NCBI RefSeq assembly: GCF_030519475.1
Contig: NZ_JAUMKD010000001.1
Span: forward strand, 1,302,001 to 1,366,000
Origin: Micromonospora sp. C28SCA-DRY-2
GTDB taxonomy: Bacteria > Actinomycetota > Actinomycetes > Mycobacteriales > Micromonosporaceae
DNA: 64,000 nt
Reading direction: 5' to 3'
This document shows positions 7,770-18,479 of this stretch, piece after piece. The notes beneath the pieces are model-generated. The model saw only the letters and a program-made list of their open reading frames with translations. It searched no databases and was not told the DNA's origin. Each line of letters starts with the position of its first letter. The stretch's first letter is position 1. Both the position numbers and the translations under genes were made by a program.

Positions 7770-8399
7770 TCAGCCGTCGATCTTGGTACCCGGCTCCAAC
7801 CGCTGGTACTCGCAGTTGGACAGCGCGGTGTACTGCCGGTCGAGTACGCCGTAGCCGTTGTCGTTGAGCAGCGCGTCGTGCAGGGCGAAGGCGCGTCGCG
7901 GGGCGACCGCCCGGATGAAGTCGACCACTTCGGAGAACTTCGACCAGGGCGCGTGGATCGGCGCGAAGAGCGTGTCGACCTGCACGTCGTCGGGGACGAC
8001 CAGCGAGTCGCCGGGATGGTAGACCACGTCGTTGACCAGGTACCCCAGGTTGTCCACCACCGGGATGTCGGGGTGGATCACGGCGTGCCGCCCACCGTAG
8101 GCGCGGACCGCCACGCCGGCGGCGGTGAACGACTGGCCCGCCTCGACCGGTTCGAGCGCCTCGGCCGCCTCGCCGAGGGTGCGGGCCAGCGAGGACGGCC
8201 CGTACACGGGCACCGGCCGCCGGTCGAGCTGGCGGACCAGCGCCTCCACGTTGACGTGGTCGGGGTGCTCGTGGGTGATCAGCACCGCGTCCGCCCCGTC
8301 CAGCGCCACCGGCTCGCTGAACCCGCCCGGGTCGATGACCAGCACTCCCCCGTCGTGCTCGAGCCGTACGCAGGAGTGGGCGTACTTGGTGAGCTGCAT
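7770..8399 (-). CDS. MBL-fold metallo-hydrolase
   Basis: This 209-residue enzyme of the UlaG-like metallo-beta-lactamase fold has a first strand VRLEHDGGVLVIDPG, the metal-binding motif THEHPDH (about residues 41-47), GGRHAVIHPDIP, the acidic ligand in YHPGDSL and a distal FALHDALLND. Substrates of this branch are mostly unknown hydrolysable esters. The ATG at 8399 has GAGGAG 6 nt upstream, and a GATAAT -10-like box lies about 20 nt before the start in the region shared with the divergent DUF4349 gene. It probably forms a two-gene unit with the coiled-coil protein. Confidence 0.85.
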   Translation of the reverse strand: MQLTKYAHSCVRLEHDGGVLVIDPGGFSEPVALDGADAVLITHEHPDHVNVEALVRQLDRRPVPVYGPSSLARTLGEAAEALEPVEAGQSFTAAGVAVRAYGGRHAVIHPDIPVVDNLGYLVNDVVYHPGDSLVVPDDVQVDTLFAPIHAPWSKFSEVVDFIRAVAPRRAFALHDALLNDNGYGVLDRQYTALSNCEYQRLEPGTKIDG

Positions 8400-8516
8400 C
8401 GTGACTCCTCGATTATCGAATCGTGACGTCCTGAGCGCAGTCTGCCGGAACCGACGTGCCGACGCGTCGCGTCTGAGGTATCGCCCCGGAGCGGGGCGGT
8501 GACGGAAGGGACGGGG

Positions 8517-9458
8517 ATGGACGGACGAGAAGCACGTCGCCGCGGGACGGCGCTGGTCGCGGCGGGTCTCGTCGCGCTGCTGGCGCTCGCGGGTTGCGGG
8601 AGCGGCGATTCGGGCAGCGCCCGGGACTCGGCGGCCGGCGCGCCGGCCGGCCAGGAGGGGGGTGCCCCGGCGGACCAGAAGCAGGCCGGTCCGGGGGCGC
8701 CGGAGCAGGCCGGCGCCGGCGCGCCGGACCTGCGGATCGACCAGCGGGCGATCATCTACACCGGAACGATGCGGGTGCAGGTGGACGATGTGGACGCCGC
8801 CGCGCGGGAGGCGGTGGCCGCGGCCACCCGGGCCGGCGGTTTCGTCGGCGGTGACGAGCGGCGCAGCTCGGCGGCCGACGCGGTGGCGGAGCTGGAGCTG
8901 CGGGTGCCGGCGGCGAAGTTCACCGAGGTCGTCGACGAGATCGCGAAGCTGGGCCGCCAGCAGCGCCGGGACATCAAGACCGAGGACGTCACCGAGGAGA
9001 CGATCGACCTCGACGCCCGGATCACCAGCCAGCGCGCCCGGGTGGAGAACGCCCGCCGCCTGCTCGCCCGGGCCACCTCGATCACCGACCTGGTGTCGCT
9101 GGAGAACGAGCTGGCCCGCCGGGAGGCCGATCTCGCCTCGCTGGAGGCGAAGAAGCGCCGGCTCGCCGACCTCACCGCGCTGTCCACCATCACCGTGTCG
9201 CTGGTCGGCCCGGACGCGACCACCGCGGAGGAGGAGCCGGAGGCCGGTTTCCTGGTCGGGCTGGAGGGCGGCTGGAAGGTCTTCCTCGTCTCGATGACGC
9301 TGCTGCTGACCGTGCTGGGCGCGCTGCTGCCCTGGCTGATCGCGCTCGGCGTACCGCTGACGGTGCTGCTGGTGGTGCTGCGCCGGCGGCGCCGTCGCAA
9401 GCCGGCGCCGCCGATCAGCGCGCCGCCGCCAGTGCCCGCAGCGCGGTCTGCACCATGA
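8517..9458 (+). CDS. DUF4349 lipoprotein
   Basis: This is a secreted lipoprotein of 313 residues. It has a charged start (MDGREARRRGTALVAAG), a hydrophobic core and the lipobox LALAGC at about residues 22-27. A Gly/Ala/Gln-rich linker follows, then the DUF4349 domain (IIYTGTMRVQVDDVDAAAREA to STITVSLVGPD) with a coiled-coil centre (ARVENARRLLARATSITDL), and one C-terminal transmembrane helix (VFLVSMTLLLTVLGALLPWLIALGV) before an Arg-rich tail. The function is unknown, possibly envelope sensing. ATG 8517 is chosen over the GTG at 8499 because GGAAGGG lies 7 nt upstream. Its 3' end overlaps the convergent amidohydrolase gene by 44 bp. Confidence 0.82.
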   Translation: MDGREARRRGTALVAAGLVALLALAGCGSGDSGSARDSAAGAPAGQEGGAPADQKQAGPGAPEQAGAGAPDLRIDQRAIIYTGTMRVQVDDVDAAAREAVAAATRAGGFVGGDERRSSAADAVAELELRVPAAKFTEVVDEIAKLGRQQRRDIKTEDVTEETIDLDARITSQRARVENARRLLARATSITDLVSLENELARREADLASLEAKKRRLADLTALSTITVSLVGPDATTAEEEPEAGFLVGLEGGWKVFLVSMTLLLTVLGALLPWLIALGVPLTVLLVVLRRRRRRKPAPPISAPPPVPAARSAP

Positions 9459-10857
9459 CGCGTACGCCGACCGGGATGGCCCGCTCGTCCACGTCGAACG
9501 AGGCGCGGTGCAGGTCCACGTTCGGGCCGGAGCGGCCGACGCCGAGCCGGGCCAGCGCGCCCGGCACGTACTCCAGGTACCAGGAGAAGTCCTCGCCGCC
9601 CATGCTCTGCGGGGTCTCGGCGACGCCCTCCGGGCCGAGCGCGGCGGCGGTGGCGGCGGTCAGCACTCCGATGGCCCGGGAGTCGTTGCTCACCGGCGGG
9701 CGTCCGCGCAGGTACTCCAGGTCGACGGTGGCGCCGGTCGGCGCGATGACGTCCCGGATCACCTGACCCACGATCTTGGGGGCGAGTTCCCAGGTGTCGC
9801 GGTCCATCACCCGCAGGGTGCCGGCCGCGCACGCCTCGGACGGGATGACGTTGTACCGGGTGCCGGCCGAGGCGTGGCCGAACACCAGCAGCAACCCGCT
9901 GTTGGCCGGCACCCGGCGGCTCACCAGCGCGGGCACCTCGGTGATCAGCCGGCCGAGCGCGTCGACCAGGTCGACGGTCAGGTGCGGCCGCGCGGTGTGG
10001 CCGCCCGGCCCGGTCAGCCGGACGGTGACGTTGTCGGCGGCCGCGGTGATCGGGCCGACCCGCAGGCCGATCTGCCCGACCGGCAGGTTCGGGTCGCAGT
10101 GCAGCGCGAAGATCTGCACCACGTCGTCCAGGCCGCCGGCCTCGATGACCTCGAGCGAGCCGCAGGGCAGGATCTCCTCGGCCGGCTGGAAGATCAGCCG
10201 GACCCGCCCGGGCAGCTCGCCGAGGTCGGCGAGCTGGGCCAGCAGCATGCCCACGCCGAGCATGATCGAGGTGTGCACGTCGTGCCCGCAGGCGTGGCAG
10301 ACCCCGTCCACGGTGGAGCGGTACGGCACGTCCTTGACGTCGGTCAGCGGCAGCGCGTCGATGTCGGCGCGCAGCGCGACCACCGGACCGTCCGGGCGGC
10401 CGTCGATGTCGCAGATGACCCCGTTGCCCTTGGGCAGCAGCCGCGGGTTCAGCCCGGCCAGGGAGAGTTCCCGGGCGATCAGCGCGGCGGTCTCGAACTC
10501 CTCGCCGGAGAGCTCGGGGTGCGAGTGGATGTGACGGCGGGTGGCGATCAGCCCGGGTACCCGGAGGGCGAGAAGGTGGTCCAGCTCGAACGGCAGGGGT
10601 TGGGACCCGGTGGGCGCCTCCGGCCAGGACGACGCCAGCTGGCCGCCCGTGGGCAGCGTCAACGCACTCGTCACGTCGAATTCTCGATCACTAGAAATGG
10701 ATGGATCATCGGGAACAGCAGACAGCCTAGACCTCCGGCGGTGACGCTGCGCAACCTCGTTACGGTAGTGATCGGACCGCACAGCGTCACGAATGCCCTG
10801 CTGAGAGCGCTCGTAGATCTGCGGGACAGCAGGTAGATCGCGGTTGAACGCCGTCAT
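9415..10857 (-). CDS. M20-family amidohydrolase (AmiA/AmiB-like)
   Basis: This is a peptidase M20 / IAP-amidohydrolase that probably hydrolyses N-acyl amino acids or similar amides. Features are RRHIHSHPELSGEE, ALRADIDALPL, VCHACGHDVHTSIML (metal ligands Cys, His, His), FQPAEEILPCGSLEVIEAG with the catalytic Glu pair, the lid domain with GPGGHTARP, and a final MGGEDFSWYLEYVPGALARLG. The catalytic region starts near 10600. Two starts are possible: ATG 10857, with AGGAGG 10 nt upstream, adds about 61 residues without family similarity and with lower GC in third positions; GTG 10674 gives the usual length near 419 residues but has no good ribosome site. I give the first. The gene sits in the lpdA-amiA-like neighbourhood also seen in mycobacteria. 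Confidence 0.82.
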   Translation of the reverse strand: MTAFNRDLPAVPQIYERSQQGIRDAVRSDHYRNEVAQRHRRRSRLSAVPDDPSISSDREFDVTSALTLPTGGQLASSWPEAPTGSQPLPFELDHLLALRVPGLIATRRHIHSHPELSGEEFETAALIARELSLAGLNPRLLPKGNGVICDIDGRPDGPVVALRADIDALPLTDVKDVPYRSTVDGVCHACGHDVHTSIMLGVGMLLAQLADLGELPGRVRLIFQPAEEILPCGSLEVIEAGGLDDVVQIFALHCDPNLPVGQIGLRVGPITAAADNVTVRLTGPGGHTARPHLTVDLVDALGRLITEVPALVSRRVPANSGLLLVFGHASAGTRYNVIPSEACAAGTLRVMDRDTWELAPKIVGQVIRDVIAPTGATVDLEYLRGRPPVSNDSRAIGVLTAATAAALGPEGVAETPQSMGGEDFSWYLEYVPGALARLGVGRSGPNVDLHRASFDVDERAIPVGVRVMVQTALRALAAAR

Positions 10858-11236
10858 CTGCCCCACACCTCCTACAACGCGTAACCGTTTCGCGGGTCAC
10901 GAAGTCGAGCGCCGACCTCGGGCCGTTGTTCCGAATTGTCGCATTAGTCGGTTCGATGAACTGACACTCCGACAATTACCTGACCACTCTCCGCAACGAG
11001 GCATCCGCCGACGTTCACACGTCCGGGCGCCATCCGACCGCACAGGGTGTGCGTTCCCGATCACCCGGCCGGGTTACCCGTAAACCTCCCCGGCACACGC
11101 CGCGGCCGGTGGGCCGCGCCGCCCCGGGGGACGCGGGGATCCCGGCGGCGTCGCCGGGCCCGCTCCACGCCTGCGCCGCCGATCGGCGGCGGGGTACCTG
11201 CACAAACTGTAGCGCCGCGCGGACCGGCACCGAGGT
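10858..11236 (-). promoter_or_regulatory. Long upstream region of the amidohydrolase gene
   Basis: About 380 bp without a supported gene. Its proximal part is AT-richer than the surroundings. It contains an imperfect dyad at 10934-10977 (outer arms AATTGTCG and CGACAATT, inner arms GTCGGTTC and GAACTGAC around a GAT loop), 77-120 nt before the ATG at 10857, and the AGGAGG ribosome site just before that ATG. The dyad could be an operator or a structured 5' leader. Confidence 0.4.
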
Positions 11237-11272
11237 CCACCGGCGAGGGACCCGGCCGGGACACGCCGGCGG
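11237..11272 (-). terminator. Candidate terminator of the acyl-CoA mutase gene
   Basis: Arms CCACCGGCG and CGCCGGCGG pair with one mismatch 7 nt after the mutase stop; the loop between them contains a second GC-rich dyad. Confidence 0.45.
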
Positions 11273-11278
11273 TCGGGT

Positions 11279-12862
<1,584 letters not shown>

Positions 12863-12937
12863 TACCGGATGGTAGGACGCGGGGCGGTCCCGGTGGGTGA
12901 GGGATACCGCACACCGGGTCGGCACGCATCGACGAAA

Positions 12938-12980
12938 GGTGAACGTCCGGGCACGTACTGTCGAGTTAGGTAAACGTCCG
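12938..12980 (+). repeat. Direct repeat GGTRAACGTCCG upstream of the kinase gene
   Basis: GGTGAACGTCCG (12938-12949) and GGTAAACGTCCG (12969-12980) lie 31 bp apart, three helical turns, in the divergent region between the mutase and kinase genes. This spacing suits a dimeric activator, but the binding protein is unknown. Confidence 0.35.
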
Positions 12981-13067
12981 TCGCGTCGGCTTTCGCATCG
13001 GGCGTCGGAACCAGCAAGATAGGGGGGTTGTGTCCCAGCCCCCTCGATTTCCCCCGGTGGCTTTTCT

Positions 13068-15131
13068 GTGACTCAGATCCCGACGTGGAGCGGCGGACCA
13101 GTCAGTCCCCCGACCGGACGCGCGGCACCCGGCACCACCATCGGTGGGCGCTACTCGCTGCGGTCGGCGGTGGGCAACGGCGGCATGGGCACGGTCTGGC
13201 GTGCCACAGACACACTCCTGCGCCGGGACGTGGCGGTGAAGGAGGTCGTGCTCCCGCCGGGGCTGGCGCCCAGCGACCGCGACGCCATGTACGAGCGCAC
13301 CCTGCGCGAGGCCCGGGCCGCCGCGGCCATCCAGCACCCCGCCGTGGTGCAGGTCTACGACGTGGTCACCGAGGGCGGCCGGCCGTGGATCGTGATGGAG
13401 CTGCTGGACGCGCGCAGCCTCGCCGACATGGTGATCGAGGACGGGCCGGTCGCGCCCCGGGTGGTCGCCAAGATCGGTATCGCGCTGCTCGGCGCGCTCG
13501 AGGTGGCCCACGCGATCGGCGTGCTGCACCGTGACGTGAAGCCGGCCAACGTGCTGATCTGCTCCGACGGGCGGTGCGTGCTGACCGACTTCGGGGTGGC
13601 CCGGATGCCCACCGACGTGCAGCTCACCACACCCGGGATGGTGCTCGGCTCGCCGCACTTCATCTCCCCCGAGCGCGCCATGGGCCAGGAGTTCGGCCCG
13701 CCGAGCGACCTCTTCTCGCTGGGCGTGACGCTCTACACGGCGGTGGAGGGGCGGCCCCCGTTCGACAAGGGCGACCCGATCGAGACCATGCACGCGGTGG
13801 TCGAGGACCCGCCCGCCACCCCGCAGCGCAGCGGGCCGCTGACCCGGGTGCTGATGGGCCTGCTGGAGAAGGACCCGAGCCGCCGGCTGGACGTGCACAC
13901 CGCCCGGGCCATGCTGCGCGAGCTGCTCGCCGGCCCGCTGACCAGCACCGCGGCCGCGGTGAACTCGGTGACCGACCCGTACTCGGTGGTGCCGGTCCAG
14001 CGGCCGGTGCCGACCCCGCCGCCGGCCCAGCCGGAGCCGAAGCCCACCGGGCAGATCGGCGGCCGGGCGATGCTCGCGCCCGGCGAGTCGCTGACCGACC
14101 GGCTGGCCGCGCTGCGCCGGGGCGAGCGCCCCGGCCAGGCCGCCACGCCGAGCGCCGCCGCGTTGGACGAGACCAGCGCCGACGCGCTGGCCGGTCCGCT
14201 GCACACGCCGACCGGCGCGATGTCGCCGCCGGCCGCGCCGCGTACCGGGCGCACCTACGGCGGCGCCGACACCACCCAGCGGGTGGGCGGCCCGGAGCAG
14301 CCCGACGCGACCCAGCGGGTCGTCTGGGGCGCCCGACCGGACGCCACCCAGGCGGTTCCCTACGCCGCCGCGCCGGACGCCACCCAGCGGGTGGGCGGCA
14401 CCTACGGCGGCGGCCAGTGGTCGGTGCCGGGCACCGGCCAGCCGTGGACCACGCCGGCCGCCGCGCCCGCCGCCGCCGGCAGCCCGGTCGACCGCGCCCG
14501 GCGGGTCGGCGGTGAACTCGTCAGCACCGTCAAGGGCTGGCCCCGCAAGGTGCAGCTGGCCGCAGCCGGCGGGTTGGCCGTGGTGCTGCTGATCGGGGCG
14601 GTCGTCCTGTTCAGCGGCGGCGACGACCCCGCGCCGCCGCCGACCCAGGCCCAGCCCACCACCGCTACCCCGGCCGGGCCCGGCATGGAGATGCAGGAGC
14701 ACTCCGGCAAGGGCGTCCGGGTGATGGTGCCGAAGGGCTGGGAGAAGGCGACCGGCGGCGTGTACATCGACTACCTGGACCCGGAGGACGACGGCCGCAA
14801 GGTCCGGGTGCTGAGCGAGAAGTTCGGCGGCAGCAGCTCGATGCGCTGGGCCGAGGTGGCCGAAGGCGTCCTGAAGGGCTCGAAGAGCTCCTGCGTCAAG
14901 CCGTACAACCAGATCGCGATGACCGAGCAGACGCTGGCCGGCAAGCCGGCGGCCGAGCTGGAGTACACCTGCGGCGAGGGCGACACCATGCGGCACGGCG
15001 TGTGGCGCGGCGTGGTGCACGACGGCCGGGTCTACTCGTTCTATCTGACCTCCACGGACGCCAAGTTCGAGGAGAGCAAGCCGATCTTCGACGAGATGGT
15101 GCGGACCTTCCAGCTCACCGACGCCGGCTGA
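13068..15131 (+). CDS. Membrane-anchored serine/threonine protein kinase (PknB-like)
   Basis: This 687-residue Hanks-type kinase has a Gly-rich loop GNGGMG (about 36-41), invariant Lys58 in DVAVKEV, the catalytic loop HRDVKPAN (154-161), DFG at 174-176, the activation segment [17 protein letters not shown] and the APE-like helix. Pro-rich sequence follows; residues about 400-445 hold four DATQxV-type repeats that could be phosphorylated. One transmembrane helix ([19 protein letters not shown], about 497-516) leads to an extracytoplasmic domain of about 150 residues with two Cys and no PASTA repeats, so the ligand is unlike that of PknB. It starts at GTG 13068 with GGTGG 7 nt upstream. The phosphohexomutase gene follows after 47 bp. 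Confidence 0.9.
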   Translation: MTQIPTWSGGPVSPPTGRAAPGTTIGGRYSLRSAVGNGGMGTVWRATDTLLRRDVAVKEVVLPPGLAPSDRDAMYERTLREARAAAAIQHPAVVQVYDVVTEGGRPWIVMELLDARSLADMVIEDGPVAPRVVAKIGIALLGALEVAHAIGVLHRDVKPANVLICSDGRCVLTDFGVARMPTDVQLTTPGMVLGSPHFISPERAMGQEFGPPSDLFSLGVTLYTAVEGRPPFDKGDPIETMHAVVEDPPATPQRSGPLTRVLMGLLEKDPSRRLDVHTARAMLRELLAGPLTSTAAAVNSVTDPYSVVPVQRPVPTPPPAQPEPKPTGQIGGRAMLAPGESLTDRLAALRRGERPGQAATPSAAALDETSADALAGPLHTPTGAMSPPAAPRTGRTYGGADTTQRVGGPEQPDATQRVVWGARPDATQAVPYAAAPDATQRVGGTYGGGQWSVPGTGQPWTTPAAAPAAAGSPVDRARRVGGELVSTVKGWPRKVQLAAAGGLAVVLLIGAVVLFSGGDDPAPPPTQAQPTTATPAGPGMEMQEHSGKGVRVMVPKGWEKATGGVYIDYLDPEDDGRKVRVLSEKFGGSSSMRWAEVAEGVLKGSKSSCVKPYNQIAMTEQTLAGKPAAELEYTCGEGDTMRHGVWRGVVHDGRVYSFYLTSTDAKFEESKPIFDEMVRTFQLTDAG

Positions 15132-15178
15132 GGCAGGGGAAGCGGACGGGGTGATCCGCCGGCGTGCTATCAAGAGGC

Positions 15179-16846
15179 ATGCCGGCGGACACCACTGACA
15201 TCGACGACATTCGCGAGCAAGCCCGGCGCTGGCTCGACGACGACCCGGACCCGGCCAGCCGGGCGGAACTCCAGGCGGTGCTCGACCGGCTGCCGACCAG
15301 CGCCCCGGAGCTGGCCGACCGGTTCGCCGGGCCGCTCACCTTCGGCACCGCCGGGCTGCGCGGGCCGCTGCGCGCCGGCCCGAACGGGATGAACCTCGCG
15401 GTGGTCACCCAGGCCGCCGCGGGGTTGGTCAACTGGCTCGCCGCCCAGGGCAGCACCGGCCCGCTGGTGATCGGGTACGACGCCCGGCACGGCTCCCGCC
15501 AGTTCGCCGAGCGGACCGCGCAGGTGGCCACCGGCGCCGGCCGGCCCGCGCTGCTGCTGCCCCGACCGCTGCCCACTCCGGTGCTGGCGTACGCGGTGCG
15601 CCACCTGGGGGCGGTCGCCGGGGTGATGGTCACCGCCAGCCACAATCCGCCGCAGGACAACGGCTACAAGGTCTACCTCGGTGCCGACCTGGGCGGCGAA
15701 CTGGGCGCCGGGGCGCAGATCGTGCCCCCGGCCGACGCCGGGATCGAGGCGGCGATCCGGGCCGTCGGCCCGCTGGCCGAGGTGCCGCTCGGCCCGCCCG
15801 GCCAGGTGCTCGGCGACGACCTGGTGGCGTCCTACGTGGAGCGGGCCGCCGCGGTGATCGCACCGGAGGGGCCGCGGGACCTCGCCGTGGCGTACACCCC
15901 GCTGCACGGGGTGGGGGCGGCGGTGCTCACCGCGGCCTTCGCGCGGGCCGGCTTCCCGGTGCCCGGGGTGGTGCCCGAGCAGGCCGAGCCGGACCCGGCG
16001 TTCCCGACCGTCTCCTTCCCCAACCCGGAGGAGCCGGGGGCGGTGGACCGGCTGGTCGCGCTCGCCGAGTCGACCGGCGCCGACCTCGCCATCGCCAACG
16101 ACCCGGACGCGGACCGCTGCGCGGTGGCCGTCCGGGACGCGGCGACCGGGTGGCGGATGCTGCGCGGCGACGAGGTGGGCGTGCTCCTCGCCGACCACCT
16201 GATGCGGCGCGGGGTGACCGGCCTCTACGCCACCACCATCGTGTCGTCGTCGCTGCTGCGGGCGATGTGCGCCGCCCGGGACGTGCCCTACGACGAGACG
16301 CTGACCGGGTTCAAGTGGATCGTCCGGGCCGGCGGCGGGAGCGCCCCGCTGGTCTTCGGCTACGAGGAGGCGCTGGGCTACTGCGTGGCCCCGGAACACG
16401 TACGCGACAAGGACGGGATCACCGCCGCGCTGACCGTGGCCGAACTGGCCGCCGGGCTCAAGGCGGAGGGCCGGACGCTGACCGACCGGCTGGACGAGCT
16501 GGCCGCCGAGTTCGGTGTGCACCACACCGACCAGCTCTCGGTGCGGGTGGCGGACCTGCGGGAGATCACCGCCGCGATGACCCGGATCCGGGCCGCCACC
16601 CCGACCGAACTGCTCGGCCACCCAGTCACCTCGGCGCAGGACCTGCTCCCCGAGGCCGACGTGGTGATCCTGCGCACCGGGGCCGCGCGGGTGGTGATCC
16701 GGCCGTCGGGCACGGAGCCGAAGCTCAAGGCGTACCTCGAGGTGGTCGAACCGGTCGCGGACGGCGACGTGGCCGCGGCCCGGACCCGCGCGACCGACTC
16801 CGTCGCCGCCCTCCGCGCCGAGATCGCCGCCGCGCTCGGGCTCTAG
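15179..16846 (+). CDS. Phosphohexomutase family enzyme (phosphomannomutase/phosphoglucomutase, PmmB-like)
   Basis: This 555-residue alpha-D-phosphohexomutase has the phosphoserine loop VTASHNPPQDNGYK (about 150-163), the metal loop NDPDADRCA (about 307-315), the sugar loop FGYEEALGY and the phosphate loop RPSGTEPKLKAY (about 508-519), so all four active-site elements are present. Its length fits the PGM2/PmmB branch. It is near upp and deoC, as in the mycobacterial pmmB neighbourhood, and the window has no deoB, so it may interconvert (deoxy)ribose 1- and 5-phosphate; this is inference. ATG 15179 is chosen because the conserved chain starts there. AGAGG lies only 1 nt before it, so initiation may be leaderless. 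Confidence 0.87.
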   Translation: MPADTTDIDDIREQARRWLDDDPDPASRAELQAVLDRLPTSAPELADRFAGPLTFGTAGLRGPLRAGPNGMNLAVVTQAAAGLVNWLAAQGSTGPLVIGYDARHGSRQFAERTAQVATGAGRPALLLPRPLPTPVLAYAVRHLGAVAGVMVTASHNPPQDNGYKVYLGADLGGELGAGAQIVPPADAGIEAAIRAVGPLAEVPLGPPGQVLGDDLVASYVERAAAVIAPEGPRDLAVAYTPLHGVGAAVLTAAFARAGFPVPGVVPEQAEPDPAFPTVSFPNPEEPGAVDRLVALAESTGADLAIANDPDADRCAVAVRDAATGWRMLRGDEVGVLLADHLMRRGVTGLYATTIVSSSLLRAMCAARDVPYDETLTGFKWIVRAGGGSAPLVFGYEEALGYCVAPEHVRDKDGITAALTVAELAAGLKAEGRTLTDRLDELAAEFGVHHTDQLSVRVADLREITAAMTRIRAATPTELLGHPVTSAQDLLPEADVVILRTGAARVVIRPSGTEPKLKAYLEVVEPVADGDVAAARTRATDSVAALRAEIAAALGL

Positions 16847-16980
16847 CGAGGTACACCGGCGGCGCGGTCACCGTCGCGGGCGCACCTCGGGGGCCGGGCG
16901 ACGGCGCACGACGGGACCGGGTGACGGCACGCGGCACCGGGGTCGGGTGGCCGCGGCGCCGGGCGGGCGCGCCGGGAGGG

Positions 16981-17658
16981 TCAGCGGCGGGGGCCGAGGG
17001 CGGCGTCGACGGCCTGGCCGAGAGCGGCGACGACCAGCCCGACGGACGGGCGGACCACCGAGTCCTCCAGGCTGACCTCGCCGGAGAAGCCGGCGCCGCT
17101 GGCGATCTCCGCCAGCCGGCGGCGGGCGTCCGCTGTCGCCTCCGCGCTGATCCCGAGCGCTGGTTCCATCCGGAGCACGGCGACCAGGGTGGCCAGCGCG
17201 GCGGTCCGCTCGTCGGGTACGGCCGCCCCGGTGAGCGCCGCGGCGAGCCGGCGCCGGGTGTCCGCCTCCACCGAGGGATCCACCACCGGGTACCGGTGCA
17301 CGTGGATGAAGCCCAGCTCGGTCTCGTCCACGTCCCGCACCACGCCCTGGCGGCACAGGTCGCCGAGGATGCGGTCGCGCAGGCCGTGACGCAGCCGCTG
17401 CACCCAGGACGACGGGGAGTGCGGGGTGTCCGCGACCATCCGCTCGAGGACGGCGTCGGTGACCGGCTCGCCGGTGGGCGTCGGGTCGACCACCGTCAGG
17501 GCACCCTCGGAGTACGCGATCCGGCTGGCGAGGGCCAGTTCGATCAGCACGGCCGCGGCCATCCCCAGGTCGAGGCTGATCCGCGGCATGGTCGCCTTGC
17601 CGGTCTCGTCGTCGTAGGCGAGGAGGAGCAGCTCTTCGGCGAGCGCAACACCAGTCAT
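16981..17658 (-). CDS. GPP34 (Golgi phosphoprotein 3-like) family protein
   Basis: This 225-residue protein has the GPP34 signature LAEELLLLAYDDETGKATMPRISLDLGMAAAVLIELALASRIAYSEGALTVVDP and a second half with PSSWVQRLRHGLRDRILGDLCRQGVV. Eukaryotic homologues bind phosphatidylinositol 4-phosphate at the Golgi; the role of the numerous actinomycete copies is not known, though lipid binding at the membrane face is likely. ATG 17658 is preceded by TAGCGT with 8 nt between, fitting a leaderless transcript. It converges on the phosphohexomutase gene with 134 bp between the stops. Confidence 0.8.
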   Translation of the reverse strand: MTGVALAEELLLLAYDDETGKATMPRISLDLGMAAAVLIELALASRIAYSEGALTVVDPTPTGEPVTDAVLERMVADTPHSPSSWVQRLRHGLRDRILGDLCRQGVVRDVDETELGFIHVHRYPVVDPSVEADTRRRLAAALTGAAVPDERTAALATLVAVLRMEPALGISAEATADARRRLAEIASGAGFSGEVSLEDSVVRPSVGLVVAALGQAVDAALGPRR

Positions 17659-17724
17659 GGCCCGTGACGCTAGCCGCTGCGCGCACCCCACGCACGAACT
17701 CGGCGTGGGGCGCGCCCGGCGGGT

Positions 17725-18357
17725 TCAGAAGCGGGGCATGCCGCCGAACTGGCGGTCCCCGGCGTCACCGAGGCCCGGCACGATGAACATCCGGTCGTTG
17801 AGACCCTCGTCGATCGAGGCGGTGACCAGCCGCAGCGGCAGGCCGGAGCGCTCCAGCCGTGCGATGCCGACGGGGGCGGCGAGCACGCAGAGCACGGTGA
17901 TGTCGGTGCAGCCCCGGTCGGCCAGCAGCCGGCAGCAGTGCTCCAGCGAGCCGCCGGTGGCCAGCATCGGGTCGAGCACCAGCACCGGCAGCCCGGCCAG
18001 GTCCCGGGGCAGCGACTCCATGTAGGCGCGGGGCTCGTAGGTCTCCTCGTCGCGGGCCAGCCCGACGAAGCCCATCGAGGACTCCGGCAGCAGCCCGAGC
18101 GCCGCGTCGGCCATGCCGAGGCCGGCCCGCAGCACCGGCACCAGCAGCGGCGGGTTGGCCAGCCGGGTGCCCTCGGTGCCGGTGACCGGGGTCTGCACCG
18201 GGTACCGCTCGACCGGGAAGGACCGGGCCGCCTCGTACACCAGCATGGTGGTGAGTTCGTGCAGCGCCGCCCGGAAGTTGGCGGAATCGGTGCGTGCGTC
18301 CCGCATGGCGGTCAGCCGCGACTGGGCGAGCGGGTGGTCAATGACGAGTACGTCCAC
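17725..18357 (-). CDS. upp: Uracil phosphoribosyltransferase
   Basis: This 210-residue enzyme converts uracil and PRPP to UMP. It carries the family sequence [52 protein letters not shown], the PRPP loop [17 protein letters not shown] and the uracil-binding end [23 protein letters not shown]. The start is GTG 18357, with TAGGTT 8 nt upstream and no ribosome site, so it is probably leaderless. It is divergent from deoC, with 122 bp between the starts. It salvages uracil released by nucleoside phosphorolysis encoded elsewhere in the window. Confidence 0.93.
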   Translation of the reverse strand: MDVLVIDHPLAQSRLTAMRDARTDSANFRAALHELTTMLVYEAARSFPVERYPVQTPVTGTEGTRLANPPLLVPVLRAGLGMADAALGLLPESSMGFVGLARDEETYEPRAYMESLPRDLAGLPVLVLDPMLATGGSLEHCCRLLADRGCTDITVLCVLAAPVGIARLERSGLPLRLVTASIDEGLNDRMFIVPGLGDAGDRQFGGMPRF

Positions 18358-18479
18358 GGTCGCTCAACCTACCGAACCGGTGGCCCGGGCACTGCCGGTG
18401 CGGGCGGACCAGCGACGCCGCTCACCGACCGGCGCCGTGACCAAGATCACTGAGTGGCCGGATGCGTAGACTTCCAGGC

